Origin: DASPJQ01 sp035299065 | Lineage (GTDB): Bacteria > Bacteroidota > Bacteroidia > Flavobacteriales_D > UBA2798 | Length of the DNA: 16,915 bases | Direction: 5' to 3' | NCBI GenBank assembly: GCA_035299065.1 | Contig: DATGXI010000164.1 | Location: 1-16,915, forward strand | Shown here: positions 6,971 through 14,584 of the stretch, in pieces | Numbering within the stretch: position 1 is the stretch's first letter | Layout: every line of letters begins with the position of its first letter | Translations under genes and position numbers: made by a program | The notes under the pieces: generated by a model | The model's database searches: none | Seen by the model: only the letters and a program-made list of their open reading frames with translations | Told to the model about the DNA's origin: nothing

Positions 6971-9436
6971 ATGAAAAACAGGCAGGCAATATTTTTTCTG
7001 ATGCGATTCTCAGTGGCTATTTTACTGGCCATGGGTATTATGCTTTCAGTTGGGTATATTGCGTACCGGAGCTTGAATAAACTTGTTGATACCATAAGCC
7101 AGGAAGGAAAACCCAACCTTGCATTGAACCTTTTAAAAGACATACAGTACGATTTAACCGATGCTGAATTGAATGCGCGCAGTTATTCAACCAGTGGTGA
7201 TACCGGGAGTGTACAATGGTTTTATACCAATATTGAAAACAGCAAGAAAAAACTTGTAGAATTAAAACGACTAAGTGCACTTGATCCCTTGCAAATTAAT
7301 CGCATCAATGAAATTAGCCAACTGGTTGACCGCAAAAAAGAAGTAATGCTTGAATTAATTACCATAAAAGAAGATTCAACCACGGCTCTTACCCAACTGC
7401 AGCATTTTAAAACTAAAATTGCTACGTTTAAGGACACTGCTGCAGGCAAAACCACAGCTCCTGTTGTTGAAAAAGCTGAAAAGCGCAATTTTATTCAAAA
7501 AATATTTGGCAAAAAAGAAAAAGAAGAAAAGGCCCTGGAACAACCTGCAACAAAAGTAGCCAACAACTACATTATTGCCAACCTGTCAAAACAATTGGAT
7601 GAACTCACAATACAACAGCGCGAGGCCATGCTTAAAAAGCAACTACAGGAGCAGCATATTATTGAGCAGGATCGTTTAATTTCATACAACATTCGCCAGT
7701 TAATTGACAAGATCAGCAAAAACGAATACAGGAATAGTTTAATTACGGCCAAAAATTCAAAGGAAAGTGCATCAGGAGCAACACTCATGATATCCATTTT
7801 AAGCGCGCTCACAATTTTGGTATTGATTGTTAGCGGCATCATTGTATTCAAGTACCTGCGAACCAATCAACGCTTTAGAAAAGTATTGAGTGAATCAAAA
7901 AATCGTGCCGAACATTTGGCAAAACAACGGCTGGAGTACTTGTCAAACATGAGCCACGAAATTCGCACACCCTTAAATGCCATTGTTGGATTTAGCGAAC
8001 AATTGGGCAAAAAACAATTAACACCTGACCAGGAACAAAGTGTTCGAATTATACGTGAATCTTCAGAACATTTATCGCAACTCATAAGCGATGTGCTTGA
8101 TCATGCCAAAATGGAAAATGGAAAATTTACACTCGAAAAAATCCCTTTCCGTCCCATGGAAATATTCCAGCAGGTGTTTGATTTTTTCAGAGCCGAAGCA
8201 CAAAAGAAAGGATTGCAGCTTAGTTTGTTTTATATAAATAATATACCCGAGTACATTGTAGGCGATCCCATGCGCTTAAAGCAGGTGTTGTTAAACCTCC
8301 TGTCAAACTCATTAAAGTTTACCGCGCAAGGCTTTATTAAAATGGAAGTACAAAGCGTTCGCAAAAACAATGAAACTATTGTATTGAAAATTAAAATCAT
8401 TGATTCAGGCATAGGCATTGCACCTGAAAAGCAAAAACAGGTGTTTGACGAATATACCCAGGCTGCTGCGCACATTACCCGTAAATATGGAGGTACCGGC
8501 CTTGGCTTGAGCATTGCGAAAAAGCTGGTGGAAATTCAGGGTGGAACCATTCACTTAGAAAGCCAGTTAAACAGCGGAACCACCTTTGAGCTTACTTTAC
8601 CTTTTGACCTGAATTACGAGGCCCTGGTTGTAAAACATAAAACGGTATTCTTTAAAGATTTACCTGCCGTTCAAAAACTAAAAATTTTAGCAGCTGATGA
8701 CGAAAATTACAACCGCCTTTTACTTGAACATATTTTTGACAAATGGAACATTAAACTTGATTATGCCGTTGATGGGTTAGAAGTACTGGAAAAATCAGAT
8801 GAAGAGGATTACGACCTTATATTAATGGACGTTAAAATGCCTTACCTGGATGGCATGGAAGCCACAAAAAAAATACGCAATGAATTTGGTATTTCAAAGC
8901 GAAATATACCTATTATTGCCATTACGGCTGGAACCCTTAGCATCGACCGCAAAAAATGCCTCGATGTTGGTATGAATAATTTTATTACAAAACCTTTTAA
9001 GGAATCTGAATTGGTTCGAATAATTGCAGAAACCCTTAAACTTGAAACAGTGGAGGTAAACATGGACAAGAACAACATCAATGGTCATGAAGAGGAATTA
9101 AATCTGGAAGAACTTAAAAACATTATTGGCGATGACAACGTCCTTATGAAAAAAATGATCGAGACATTTATTGAGTCTTCTGAAAAAACCATTACAGAAA
9201 TAGAAGAAGCTTTTAGGGTTGAAGATTACCGCGAGTTAACCTTATTGGCGCACAGGCTGGCAGCACCGGCACGTCATATGAGCTTTAACCATATTGCCGA
9301 TAAATTAAAGAACATTGAAAATTTTGAAACAGAAAAAATAAACAAATCAGGTTTATACAAGCTGATAAATGAAGTGAAAATGAGTGTTGCTGCCGTAAAC
9401 GAGAAATTAAAAACCAAATTGAACATAACCACGTAG
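6971..9436 (+). CDS. hybrid sensor histidine kinase with receiver and Hpt domains
   Basis: An 821-residue membrane sensor kinase. A first membrane segment (about 9-33) and a second (about 270-296) flank a roughly 235-residue periplasmic region that looks all-helical, with a Lys/Glu-rich low-complexity stretch at about 165-190. No HAMP or PAS domain is evident. Cytoplasmic parts in order: HisKA with phospho-acceptor H329 (NMSHEIRTPLNAIVGF); HATPase with N-box NLLSNSLKF (N442/N446), G1 DSGIGI (478-482) and G2 GGTGLGLS (507-514); a receiver at about 570-690 with acidic D576/D577, phospho-acceptor D620 (LILMDVKMP) and K674; and a C-terminal Hpt at about 705-810 with H761 (LLAHRLAAP). The Hpt has Ala where the common AHxLKG motif has Lys. 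All parts for a His-Asp-His relay are therefore in one protein, and the next two genes encode receiver partners. The signal sensed is unknown. Confidence 0.96.
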   Translation: MKNRQAIFFLMRFSVAILLAMGIMLSVGYIAYRSLNKLVDTISQEGKPNLALNLLKDIQYDLTDAELNARSYSTSGDTGSVQWFYTNIENSKKKLVELKRLSALDPLQINRINEISQLVDRKKEVMLELITIKEDSTTALTQLQHFKTKIATFKDTAAGKTTAPVVEKAEKRNFIQKIFGKKEKEEKALEQPATKVANNYIIANLSKQLDELTIQQREAMLKKQLQEQHIIEQDRLISYNIRQLIDKISKNEYRNSLITAKNSKESASGATLMISILSALTILVLIVSGIIVFKYLRTNQRFRKVLSESKNRAEHLAKQRLEYLSNMSHEIRTPLNAIVGFSEQLGKKQLTPDQEQSVRIIRESSEHLSQLISDVLDHAKMENGKFTLEKIPFRPMEIFQQVFDFFRAEAQKKGLQLSLFYINNIPEYIVGDPMRLKQVLLNLLSNSLKFTAQGFIKMEVQSVRKNNETIVLKIKIIDSGIGIAPEKQKQVFDEYTQAAAHITRKYGGTGLGLSIAKKLVEIQGGTIHLESQLNSGTTFELTLPFDLNYEALVVKHKTVFFKDLPAVQKLKILAADDENYNRLLLEHIFDKWNIKLDYAVDGLEVLEKSDEEDYDLILMDVKMPYLDGMEATKKIRNEFGISKRNIPIIAITAGTLSIDRKKCLDVGMNNFITKPFKESELVRIIAETLKLETVEVNMDKNNINGHEEELNLEELKNIIGDDNVLMKKMIETFIESSEKTITEIEEAFRVEDYRELTLLAHRLAAPARHMSFNHIADKLKNIENFETEKINKSGLYKLINEVKMSVAAVNEKLKTKLNITT

Positions 9437-9448
9437 ATTGGAGGAAAC

Positions 9449-9826
9449 ATGGACGCAAAAACAGTCATAATTATTGAGGACAGCGAGATTATTGCCGACC
9501 TGATCAAAAAGTTTATTACCGACAAATTCGGTTATATAGTGAAGTGGTTTGACTCGGCTGAGGCCTATTTCAAACAAATTGTAAAAGGCGATTTGGTTTT
9601 CCTGGATTTTTACCTGGATTCAAAAAACCGCAGTGCCATGAATGGGTTGGACTTTTTGAAAAAAATGGATGAATATGATTTGCACATACCCGTTGTAACC
9701 ATTTCAGGTATCACCGACAAAAAAATTATTGAAGAACTTAAACGACATAAAATAGTGAACTTTATTGATAAAGACGCACCTGAATTCTGGTCGCGACTTG
9801 AAAACGAAGTAAGAACCAATCTTTAA
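9449..9826 (+). CDS. single-domain response regulator (receiver only)
   Basis: A 125-residue stand-alone receiver domain. Acidic residues E10/D11 (IIIEDSE), phospho-acceptor D53 (LVFLDFYLD), S86 (VVTISG) and K108 (FIDKDAP) are all in place, so it should be phosphorylatable. There is no output domain. In a relay such a protein can shuttle phosphate, act as a phosphate sink, or bind a target when phosphorylated. It begins 12 bp after the kinase stop, with GGAGGA (9440-9445) just before its ATG, and the sigma-54 activator starts 11 bp after its end, so the three genes form one operon. Its most likely partner is the Hpt H761 of the kinase. Confidence 0.95.
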   Translation: MDAKTVIIIEDSEIIADLIKKFITDKFGYIVKWFDSAEAYFKQIVKGDLVFLDFYLDSKNRSAMNGLDFLKKMDEYDLHIPVVTISGITDKKIIEELKRHKIVNFIDKDAPEFWSRLENEVRTNL

Positions 9827-9837
9827 TTTATGCCCAT

Positions 9838-11208
9838 ATGAACCGAAAGAATGAAAACCAATTTAAAATTTTTGTGGTTGACGATGACACCTGGTACAGC
9901 AATTTGCTGGAGCACACGGTAAAATTAAATCCCGATCACGAGGTATTTAAATTCCATACCGCCAAGGAATGTCTTGACAATTTGCATTTCGGACCACAAA
10001 TTATCACACTCGATTATCGTCTTCCTGACATGGAAGGTTTGGATGTTCTGAAAAAAATAAAAGCCCACGATTCTTCTATTGAGGTAATTGTGATTAGCGA
10101 ACAGGACAAAATTGACACTGCTGTTGATTTATTGAAATCAGGTGCGTATGATTACATTGTCAAGTCAAAAGATATTCGCGATCGCCTGCTCACAACCATT
10201 CAGCACATTAAGGTTAAAACAAACCTGGTTCAAAAAATTGAAATCCTTCAAAAAGAAGTGGAGAAAAAATATGATTTTTCAACCTCCATTATTGGACATA
10301 GCGCTGCTATAAAAAACACCTATGACCTGATTGAAAAAACACTTAACAACAACATTACGGTAACGGTTACAGGCGAAACCGGCACAGGTAAAGAGCTTGT
10401 TGCAAAAGCCATTCATTACAATTCAAGCCGCAAGAACAAACCCTTTGTTGCCATTAACATGGGCGCCATTCCATCAGAATTGATCGAAAGCGAATTGTTC
10501 GGGCATGAAAAAGGCGCATTTACCGGTGCAAACTTTAAACGCATTGGTAAATTTGAAGAAGCCGATGAGGGAACACTTTTCCTGGATGAAATTGGTGAAA
10601 TTGAAATGGGATTGCAGGCTAAATTGTTGCGCGCTATACAGGAAAGAGAAGTAACTCCTATTGGCAGCAACAAACCGGTAAAATTCAATTGCCGCATTAT
10701 TGTAGCTACCCACAGGAACCTGCTTGAAGAGATTAAGAAAGGGAATTTCCGCGAAGACTTGTACTACCGTTTATTTGGTATGCAAATTGAATTGGCACCA
10801 CTGCGCGAACGTGACAAAGATTCCATTGTTCTTTCAAATCACTTTATTCAGGTTTACTGCAAAGAAAATAATTTACCAGAACCCAAATTAAGCAGCGAAG
10901 CACGCGCAAAAATACTTACCTATCCATGGCCAGGTAATGTGCGCGAATTAAAAGCGGTTATTGAACTGGCGGTAGTCATGTCAAACGGCAAAGTAATCAA
11001 CCCCGAAGACATTAAACTTTCAACAGGTGATATCTTGCCGGAGATCCTGGAAAAAGACCTGACGTTAAAAGAATACGATTACAAGATTATAAGTTATTAC
11101 CTTAAAAAATACGACAACAACATTAAGCTCGTTGCCGAAAAGCTGGATATTGGTCAATCATCCATTTACCGGTTTTTAAAAGACGAGCGATTTCCCGTCA
11201 TGAATTAG
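9838..11208 (+). CDS. NtrC-type sigma-54-dependent response regulator
   Basis: A 456-residue transcription activator. The receiver (1-125) has D15-D17, phospho-acceptor D59 (IITLDYRLPD), S87 and K109. The AAA+ domain (about 150-380) has Walker A GETGTGKE (179-186), the sigma-54-contacting loop GAFTGA (226-231), Walker B LFLDE (247-251) and candidate arginine fingers R305 and R311 (FREDLYYRL). A Fis-type helix-turn-helix lies at the C-terminus (about 430-448, VAEKLDIGQSSIYRFL). The intact GAFTGA loop and Walker motifs mean it should open sigma-54 promoters by ATP hydrolysis. It is the last gene of the kinase/receiver/activator operon and is followed by a terminator. Two sigma-54-like elements in this window (5266 and 15078) are possible targets; that link is inference. 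Confidence 0.96.
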   Translation: MNRKNENQFKIFVVDDDTWYSNLLEHTVKLNPDHEVFKFHTAKECLDNLHFGPQIITLDYRLPDMEGLDVLKKIKAHDSSIEVIVISEQDKIDTAVDLLKSGAYDYIVKSKDIRDRLLTTIQHIKVKTNLVQKIEILQKEVEKKYDFSTSIIGHSAAIKNTYDLIEKTLNNNITVTVTGETGTGKELVAKAIHYNSSRKNKPFVAINMGAIPSELIESELFGHEKGAFTGANFKRIGKFEEADEGTLFLDEIGEIEMGLQAKLLRAIQEREVTPIGSNKPVKFNCRIIVATHRNLLEEIKKGNFREDLYYRLFGMQIELAPLRERDKDSIVLSNHFIQVYCKENNLPEPKLSSEARAKILTYPWPGNVRELKAVIELAVVMSNGKVINPEDIKLSTGDILPEILEKDLTLKEYDYKIISYYLKKYDNNIKLVAEKLDIGQSSIYRFLKDERFPVMN

Positions 11209-11346
11209 GAACCATAGTATTTAAATTTCAAATAATGAGATTTTAAATATTGAAGTATCTGGAATTGGAGTAACAAATAAGATATTTCTTTATTCTGAAT
11301 TTTAAATGTTTGAAATTCCTCCTGGGCTTGTTTGTTTAGTTTGTAT

Positions 11347-11390
11347 GGCCCCTTTGAACCACCTGGTTTCTTAGGGGCCTACTCTTTTTA
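11347..11390 (+). terminator. terminator of the signalling operon
   Basis: GGCCCCT (11347-11353) pairs with AGGGGCC (11373-11379). Inside it, AACC and GGTT extend the structure around a small ACCT loop. A T-rich tail, TACTCTTTTT, follows. The GC-rich stem stands out from the AT-rich surroundings and lies about 140 bp after the sigma-54 activator gene. Confidence 0.8.
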
Positions 11391-11480
11391 TGGGGTTACA
11401 CAACTTATTTTAACAGTTAAGGAATGAAAATCAATTCATTTCATGCCACACCATCCACTGGAAAATTCTTTATCCAACGG

Positions 11481-11511
11481 TTGCAACCAGCCATAATTTT
11501 ACTTAACTTTT
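11481..11511 (+). promoter_or_regulatory. Bacteroidota-type promoter for the first Cys-motif gene
   Basis: TTG at 11481-11483, a 20-bp spacer, then TAACTTTT at 11504-11511. This matches the Bacteroidota primary-sigma pattern (TTG, 19-21 bp, TAnnTTTG) apart from the final base. The transcription start would be near 11516, giving a leader of about 25 nt before the ATG at 11541. Confidence 0.45.
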
Positions 11512-11540
11512 AACCACCAATAATGCCTTACTGATCTTAT

Positions 11541-12509
11541 ATGAAAAAATTTGAGTTCACTTTTGTGTGCCATAAGGATCCTGCAAAAATGCCGGAAGGT
11601 GACAAAACGCGATTTTGTGGGAAATGCCAAAACCACATACACGATTTCAGGAAAATGCATACAGCCCAAATAGCCAATACCATTAAAGCCAGCAATACGC
11701 ATTGCGGAATAATGCACCCCTGGCAAATTGATGAACTGAACGAATTCCTGGAATCAACCCATCCCGTGCAACAACCAAAGCAAAACCTGAACAATTTTGT
11801 AAAAGCTGCGGCCATTTTGAGTAGTCCTTTGCTGGTAACACAGGCCAGTGCACAAACCAAAGAACCCACATTTGAAACAACACATGTTGATCCAACACAA
11901 AACCCAGTAATTGAAATTGAAGTTACCGGTAAACACAAAACAGTGTTAACTGACCTAGCCTTTAAGGTATACCATGCATCGGTGCTTGTAGACAGCGTTA
12001 CCACCGATGGAAATGGAAAAATCATTTTTGATCATGGTCGGTATAAAAATGCAAGAACACTTGTATTGAAAAATGAAACCTTTGGCCTTGAAAAAACCAT
12101 CAGCCTACAGGAAAACATATGTATACGATGGAAAACAGATCTTTCGCAAAGCAAAATCATAAACGGGCCAAAAGAAGTGTATGATGTACAATTTTTATTT
12201 TCTCAATCGGGAAAAGAACGCCCTGTTAAATCATCACACGTAACCATTGAATTGTTTGATAACAATAATGAGGTGATTGACACATATAAAAACGAAACAA
12301 ACGGTGCCGGTTACGCCATTTTAAAAACCAACAAACTAAACAAAGCCACAACCGTTGTGTTCACTGTTAAGACTCGTAAAGGCGAAAAAACAATTCACAA
12401 AAATGTGTCTGAGATAAGCAACACCGATGTAACAAAGCTCACTATTTACACTTACAAACGAAAGCGCCACCATTACCGCAGGCAGTTACTGGGCGCTTAT
12501 AGCTTTTGA
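11541..12509 (+). CDS. Cys-motif membrane protein, paralogue A
   Basis: A 322-residue protein of unknown function and the first of three tandem paralogues. Residues 1-75 carry the pattern C10-x15-C26-x2-C29-x5-DF-x2-M with C55-G, a likely four-Cys metal site. I recall a similar C..M..G.FC..C...V.DF motif at the start of many Bacteroidota envelope proteins. Residues 86-105 form a hydrophobic segment, FVKAAAILSSPLLVTQASAQ, that ends like a signal-peptidase I site, so the N-terminal domain should stay in the cytoplasm and the remainder be periplasmic. Residues about 110-190 look like a beta-sandwich resembling carboxypeptidase-regulatory/transthyretin-like modules (VTTDGNGKIIFDHGRY). A conserved C194-x2-W197 follows, then a second beta module and a basic tail. 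The start is clear because the motif begins at residue 4. The next paralogue starts 8 bp downstream. Confidence 0.85.
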   Translation: MKKFEFTFVCHKDPAKMPEGDKTRFCGKCQNHIHDFRKMHTAQIANTIKASNTHCGIMHPWQIDELNEFLESTHPVQQPKQNLNNFVKAAAILSSPLLVTQASAQTKEPTFETTHVDPTQNPVIEIEVTGKHKTVLTDLAFKVYHASVLVDSVTTDGNGKIIFDHGRYKNARTLVLKNETFGLEKTISLQENICIRWKTDLSQSKIINGPKEVYDVQFLFSQSGKERPVKSSHVTIELFDNNNEVIDTYKNETNGAGYAILKTNKLNKATTVVFTVKTRKGEKTIHKNVSEISNTDVTKLTIYTYKRKRHHYRRQLLGAYSF

Positions 12510-12517
12510 TACCACAT

Positions 12518-13498
12518 ATGAAAAAAATCAACTTCAAATTCCAGTGTGACGAGGACGTAAAAAAAATGGAGATTACCAACAATGGTACCACACGCCACTG
12601 CACCAATTGCCAGCGCCACATTGCCGACTTCACAAAAATGAAACCTGCAGAAATTGCTGCTCACATTAAAAACACCATGAAACCATGTGGATTTATGTTT
12701 CCATGGCAGTTGGACCAGGTAAATGCTTACATTGAATCCAACAACCCGGTTAAAACAAATTTACTTTCACGTATCACAAAAGTTGCCGCAATAGCGGGTT
12801 CACCTTTGCTGTTTGGAAGTGCGGTGGCACAAAACACCCAACCCGCTTACACAATTGAACAGGTGAATGGAACTGAAAAACCATTGGCAACCGAAATACT
12901 GGTGAAATACGCTAACGGAAAACCTTTTGCAAACGGTAGGTTTGAATTGTATTCAGGTCAAATTAAAATGACCGATATCACAAGTGATATTAACGGAAAA
13001 ATCACCCTTGAACATTCACGATTTGCCGTACATAGTATATTAATTATTAAACACGCTGAATCCGGTTCCGAAATTACGGTTACCATTAAACCCGAAGCTG
13101 TTTGTGTCAACTGGCAACTTGCCCTTCATGAAGAAGTCAATGTCATTGAAAAACATTGCGATTTTCATTTTACATCATCAACCCGCAGCAAGGTCTTAAA
13201 AAATAAAATCATCAGGAAAGCACAGGTTGAAATTGAATTTTTTGATGCCAGCAATACATGCCTAAAACGCGTAGTGAAACGCACATCAGCTGCCGGTAAT
13301 TTAAAATTAAAATCGGCCGATGTTCAAAAAGCCGAACACGTGATGTTGACCATCACCACACAGGAAGGGGAAAAATCGGTTTACTTTGATAAAGCCGCTA
13401 TTTCTGCTGAGCAGGTGAACAACGTTGTGGTTAAATATTATAATCGAAAACCGCTTAGGCGTAACTACCACGGTTACTATTGGAGAGGTAAATTTTAA
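12518..13498 (+). CDS. Cys-motif membrane protein, paralogue B
   Basis: 326 residues with the same architecture as its neighbours: C10, C28, C31 and C57 in the first 60 residues, with HCTNCQRHIADFTKMKPAEI as the signature; a hydrophobic segment at about 86-105 ending GSAVAQ; a beta module with TSDINGKITLEHSRF; a conserved C196-x2-W199; and a second module (QVEIEFFDAS) with a basic C-terminus KPLRRNYHGYYWRGKF. Two extra Cys (in EKHCDFHF and SNTCLKR) are not shared. The ATG at 12518 is preferred over the in-frame TTG at 12506 because the protein then aligns with its paralogues from residue 1. It starts 8 bp after paralogue A and is probably co-transcribed with it. The function is unknown. The N-terminal half is much better conserved among the three than the C-terminal half. 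Confidence 0.85.
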   Translation: MKKINFKFQCDEDVKKMEITNNGTTRHCTNCQRHIADFTKMKPAEIAAHIKNTMKPCGFMFPWQLDQVNAYIESNNPVKTNLLSRITKVAAIAGSPLLFGSAVAQNTQPAYTIEQVNGTEKPLATEILVKYANGKPFANGRFELYSGQIKMTDITSDINGKITLEHSRFAVHSILIIKHAESGSEITVTIKPEAVCVNWQLALHEEVNVIEKHCDFHFTSSTRSKVLKNKIIRKAQVEIEFFDASNTCLKRVVKRTSAAGNLKLKSADVQKAEHVMLTITTQEGEKSVYFDKAAISAEQVNNVVVKYYNRKPLRRNYHGYYWRGKF

Positions 13499-13512
13499 CG
13501 ACTGGCATTCAG

Positions 13513-13543
13513 TTGCTTAAAGCCCTGCAAAAACTTATTTTTC
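13513..13543 (+). promoter_or_regulatory. Bacteroidota-type promoter for paralogue C
   Basis: TTG at 13513-13515, a 20-bp spacer and TATTTTTC at 13536-13543. This fits TTG-N19-21-TAnnTTTG except for the last base, and has the same spacing as the promoter of paralogue A. The start would be near 13548, giving a leader of about 60 nt that contains the inverted repeat 13545-13583. Confidence 0.42.
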
Positions 13544-13544
13544 C

Positions 13545-13583
13545 AATACCTGAACCAACTGGCCATGCGCGTTTACAGGTATT
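13545..13583 (+). repeat. leader inverted repeat AATACCTG-N23-CAGGTATT
   Basis: A perfect 8-bp inverted repeat in the gap between paralogues B and C, directly after the predicted -7 box and ending 23 nt before the ATG at 13607. It could be an operator across the transcription start, an RNA hairpin in the leader of C, or a poor terminator for B, since no T tract follows. Confidence 0.45.
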
Positions 13584-13606
13584 AAAATAACCTATTGCTA
13601 ACAGTT

Positions 13607-14551
13607 ATGAAAACATTAAAATATAGTTTTAAGTGCGATGAAAATCCCCTGAAAATGGCTTCGGCCGACCAAGGTGTAACCCGCCACTGCACCACCTGTG
13701 AGCGCAACATTGTTGATTTTACACAAATGAAGGCCGAAGAGATTGCCGCATTCGTAACAGGAAATAAAAAACCTTGTGGCTTCATACACCCCTCACAAAT
13801 TGATGAAGTAAACGCGTATTTAAAGCGTACACACGTAAAACCATCGCCATTCAGCAAATGGGTAAAGTTGGCAGCAATTGCAGCAAGTCCGTTTATGTTT
13901 AGTAACGCATATGCACAGGAAAAAATTGAAACCGGCCAAATAGTTGCCGTTCCCACTACAGGCGAAGAGCGAACAGAGATACGGATAGTGGATCAAAATG
14001 GTTTACCACTTGCAGGCCTTGAAATGGATGTATATTCAGGCGATCGGAAAGTGGACAATATGCGTACCGATGAAACCGGAAAAATATATTTAAACCATAA
14101 ATCCATGCCCAATCCCATGATCAATCTTAAAAACGACATGTATGGTTTAAATAAACGTATTCGCCTTTCTGACGCTTCAATTTGTTTGACATGGGAAACT
14201 GAATTGAATGCAACAGCCATTAATGTAAACGAAACAGAACTTAAGTTCAAATTTATTTACAAGGATAAACATGCCAAACCAATTCGCAATACAGAGATTG
14301 AAGTTACCGTATACGATACGCTTTACCATGTAGTAACTCAAACAACTGTAAAGACCGACAGCAAAGGACATGCAACCATACGAACCAGTAGCTTTGACAA
14401 AATGGCAACCATAACCTACATAGTTAAAACCAATGACGGTGAAAAATGGGCCAATTCCTATTTTATTTTAAAGAATGAGGAAAACGTTGTTGAAGTAAAT
14501 ACACAGTTCAGGGAAGAAGTTACAGCTGGTATTATGGTCGTGGACTTTTAA
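13607..14551 (+). CDS. Cys-motif membrane protein, paralogue C
   Basis: 314 residues, the third tandem copy. C10, C28, C31 and C57 match paralogue B exactly in spacing (RHCTTCERNIVDFTQMKAEE, then KKPCGF). A hydrophobic segment at about 85-104 ends NAYAQ. The periplasmic part has a beta module with an Asp/Gly turn (RTDETGKIYLNHK), the conserved C193-x2-W196 and a second beta module (IEVTVYD...TVKTDSKGHATIRT). The tail is acidic rather than basic, unlike A and B. The ATG at 13607 is preferred over an in-frame TTG at 13595 by alignment with the paralogues. It has its own gap of 108 bp and a good promoter, so it may be controlled separately. It converges on the thioredoxin gene, with 33 bp between their ends. 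The function is unknown. Confidence 0.85.
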   Translation: MKTLKYSFKCDENPLKMASADQGVTRHCTTCERNIVDFTQMKAEEIAAFVTGNKKPCGFIHPSQIDEVNAYLKRTHVKPSPFSKWVKLAAIAASPFMFSNAYAQEKIETGQIVAVPTTGEERTEIRIVDQNGLPLAGLEMDVYSGDRKVDNMRTDETGKIYLNHKSMPNPMINLKNDMYGLNKRIRLSDASICLTWETELNATAINVNETELKFKFIYKDKHAKPIRNTEIEVTVYDTLYHVVTQTTVKTDSKGHATIRTSSFDKMATITYIVKTNDGEKWANSYFILKNEENVVEVNTQFREEVTAGIMVVDF

Positions 14552-14584
14552 TAAATTAAAGTGGCCCCAACCGCCATAAGCACC

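Larger units (their letters stand above)
11209..11540. other. 332-bp intergenic region with terminator and promoter
   Basis: An AT-rich first half contains an inverted repeat AATTTCAAA (11224-11232) / TTTGAAATT (11309-11317) with a 76-nt interval. This is followed by the operon terminator (11347-11390) and a promoter for the first Cys-motif gene (11481-11511). No small gene is convincing here. Confidence 0.5.

Noticed and set aside
11364..11380. GG-N10-GC in CTGGTTTCTTAGGGGCC
   Set aside because: It lies inside the operon terminator and both boxes match poorly beyond the GG and GC.
12480..12494. GG-N10-GC in AGGCAGTTACTGGGC before paralogue B
   Set aside because: It is inside the coding end of paralogue A, with mismatches in both boxes; such spacing occurs by chance about once per 256 bp.
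13503..13517. TGGCATTCAGTTGCT in the gap before paralogue C, resembling a sigma-54 promoter
   Set aside because: GG and GC are separated by 9 bp, not 10; sigma-54 spacing is strict. The same bases fit a TTG-N20-TATTTTTC promoter better.
14561..14577. Short TGGC/GCCA stem between paralogue C and the thioredoxin gene as a shared terminator
   Set aside because: Only four to five pairs and no strong T tract on either strand.
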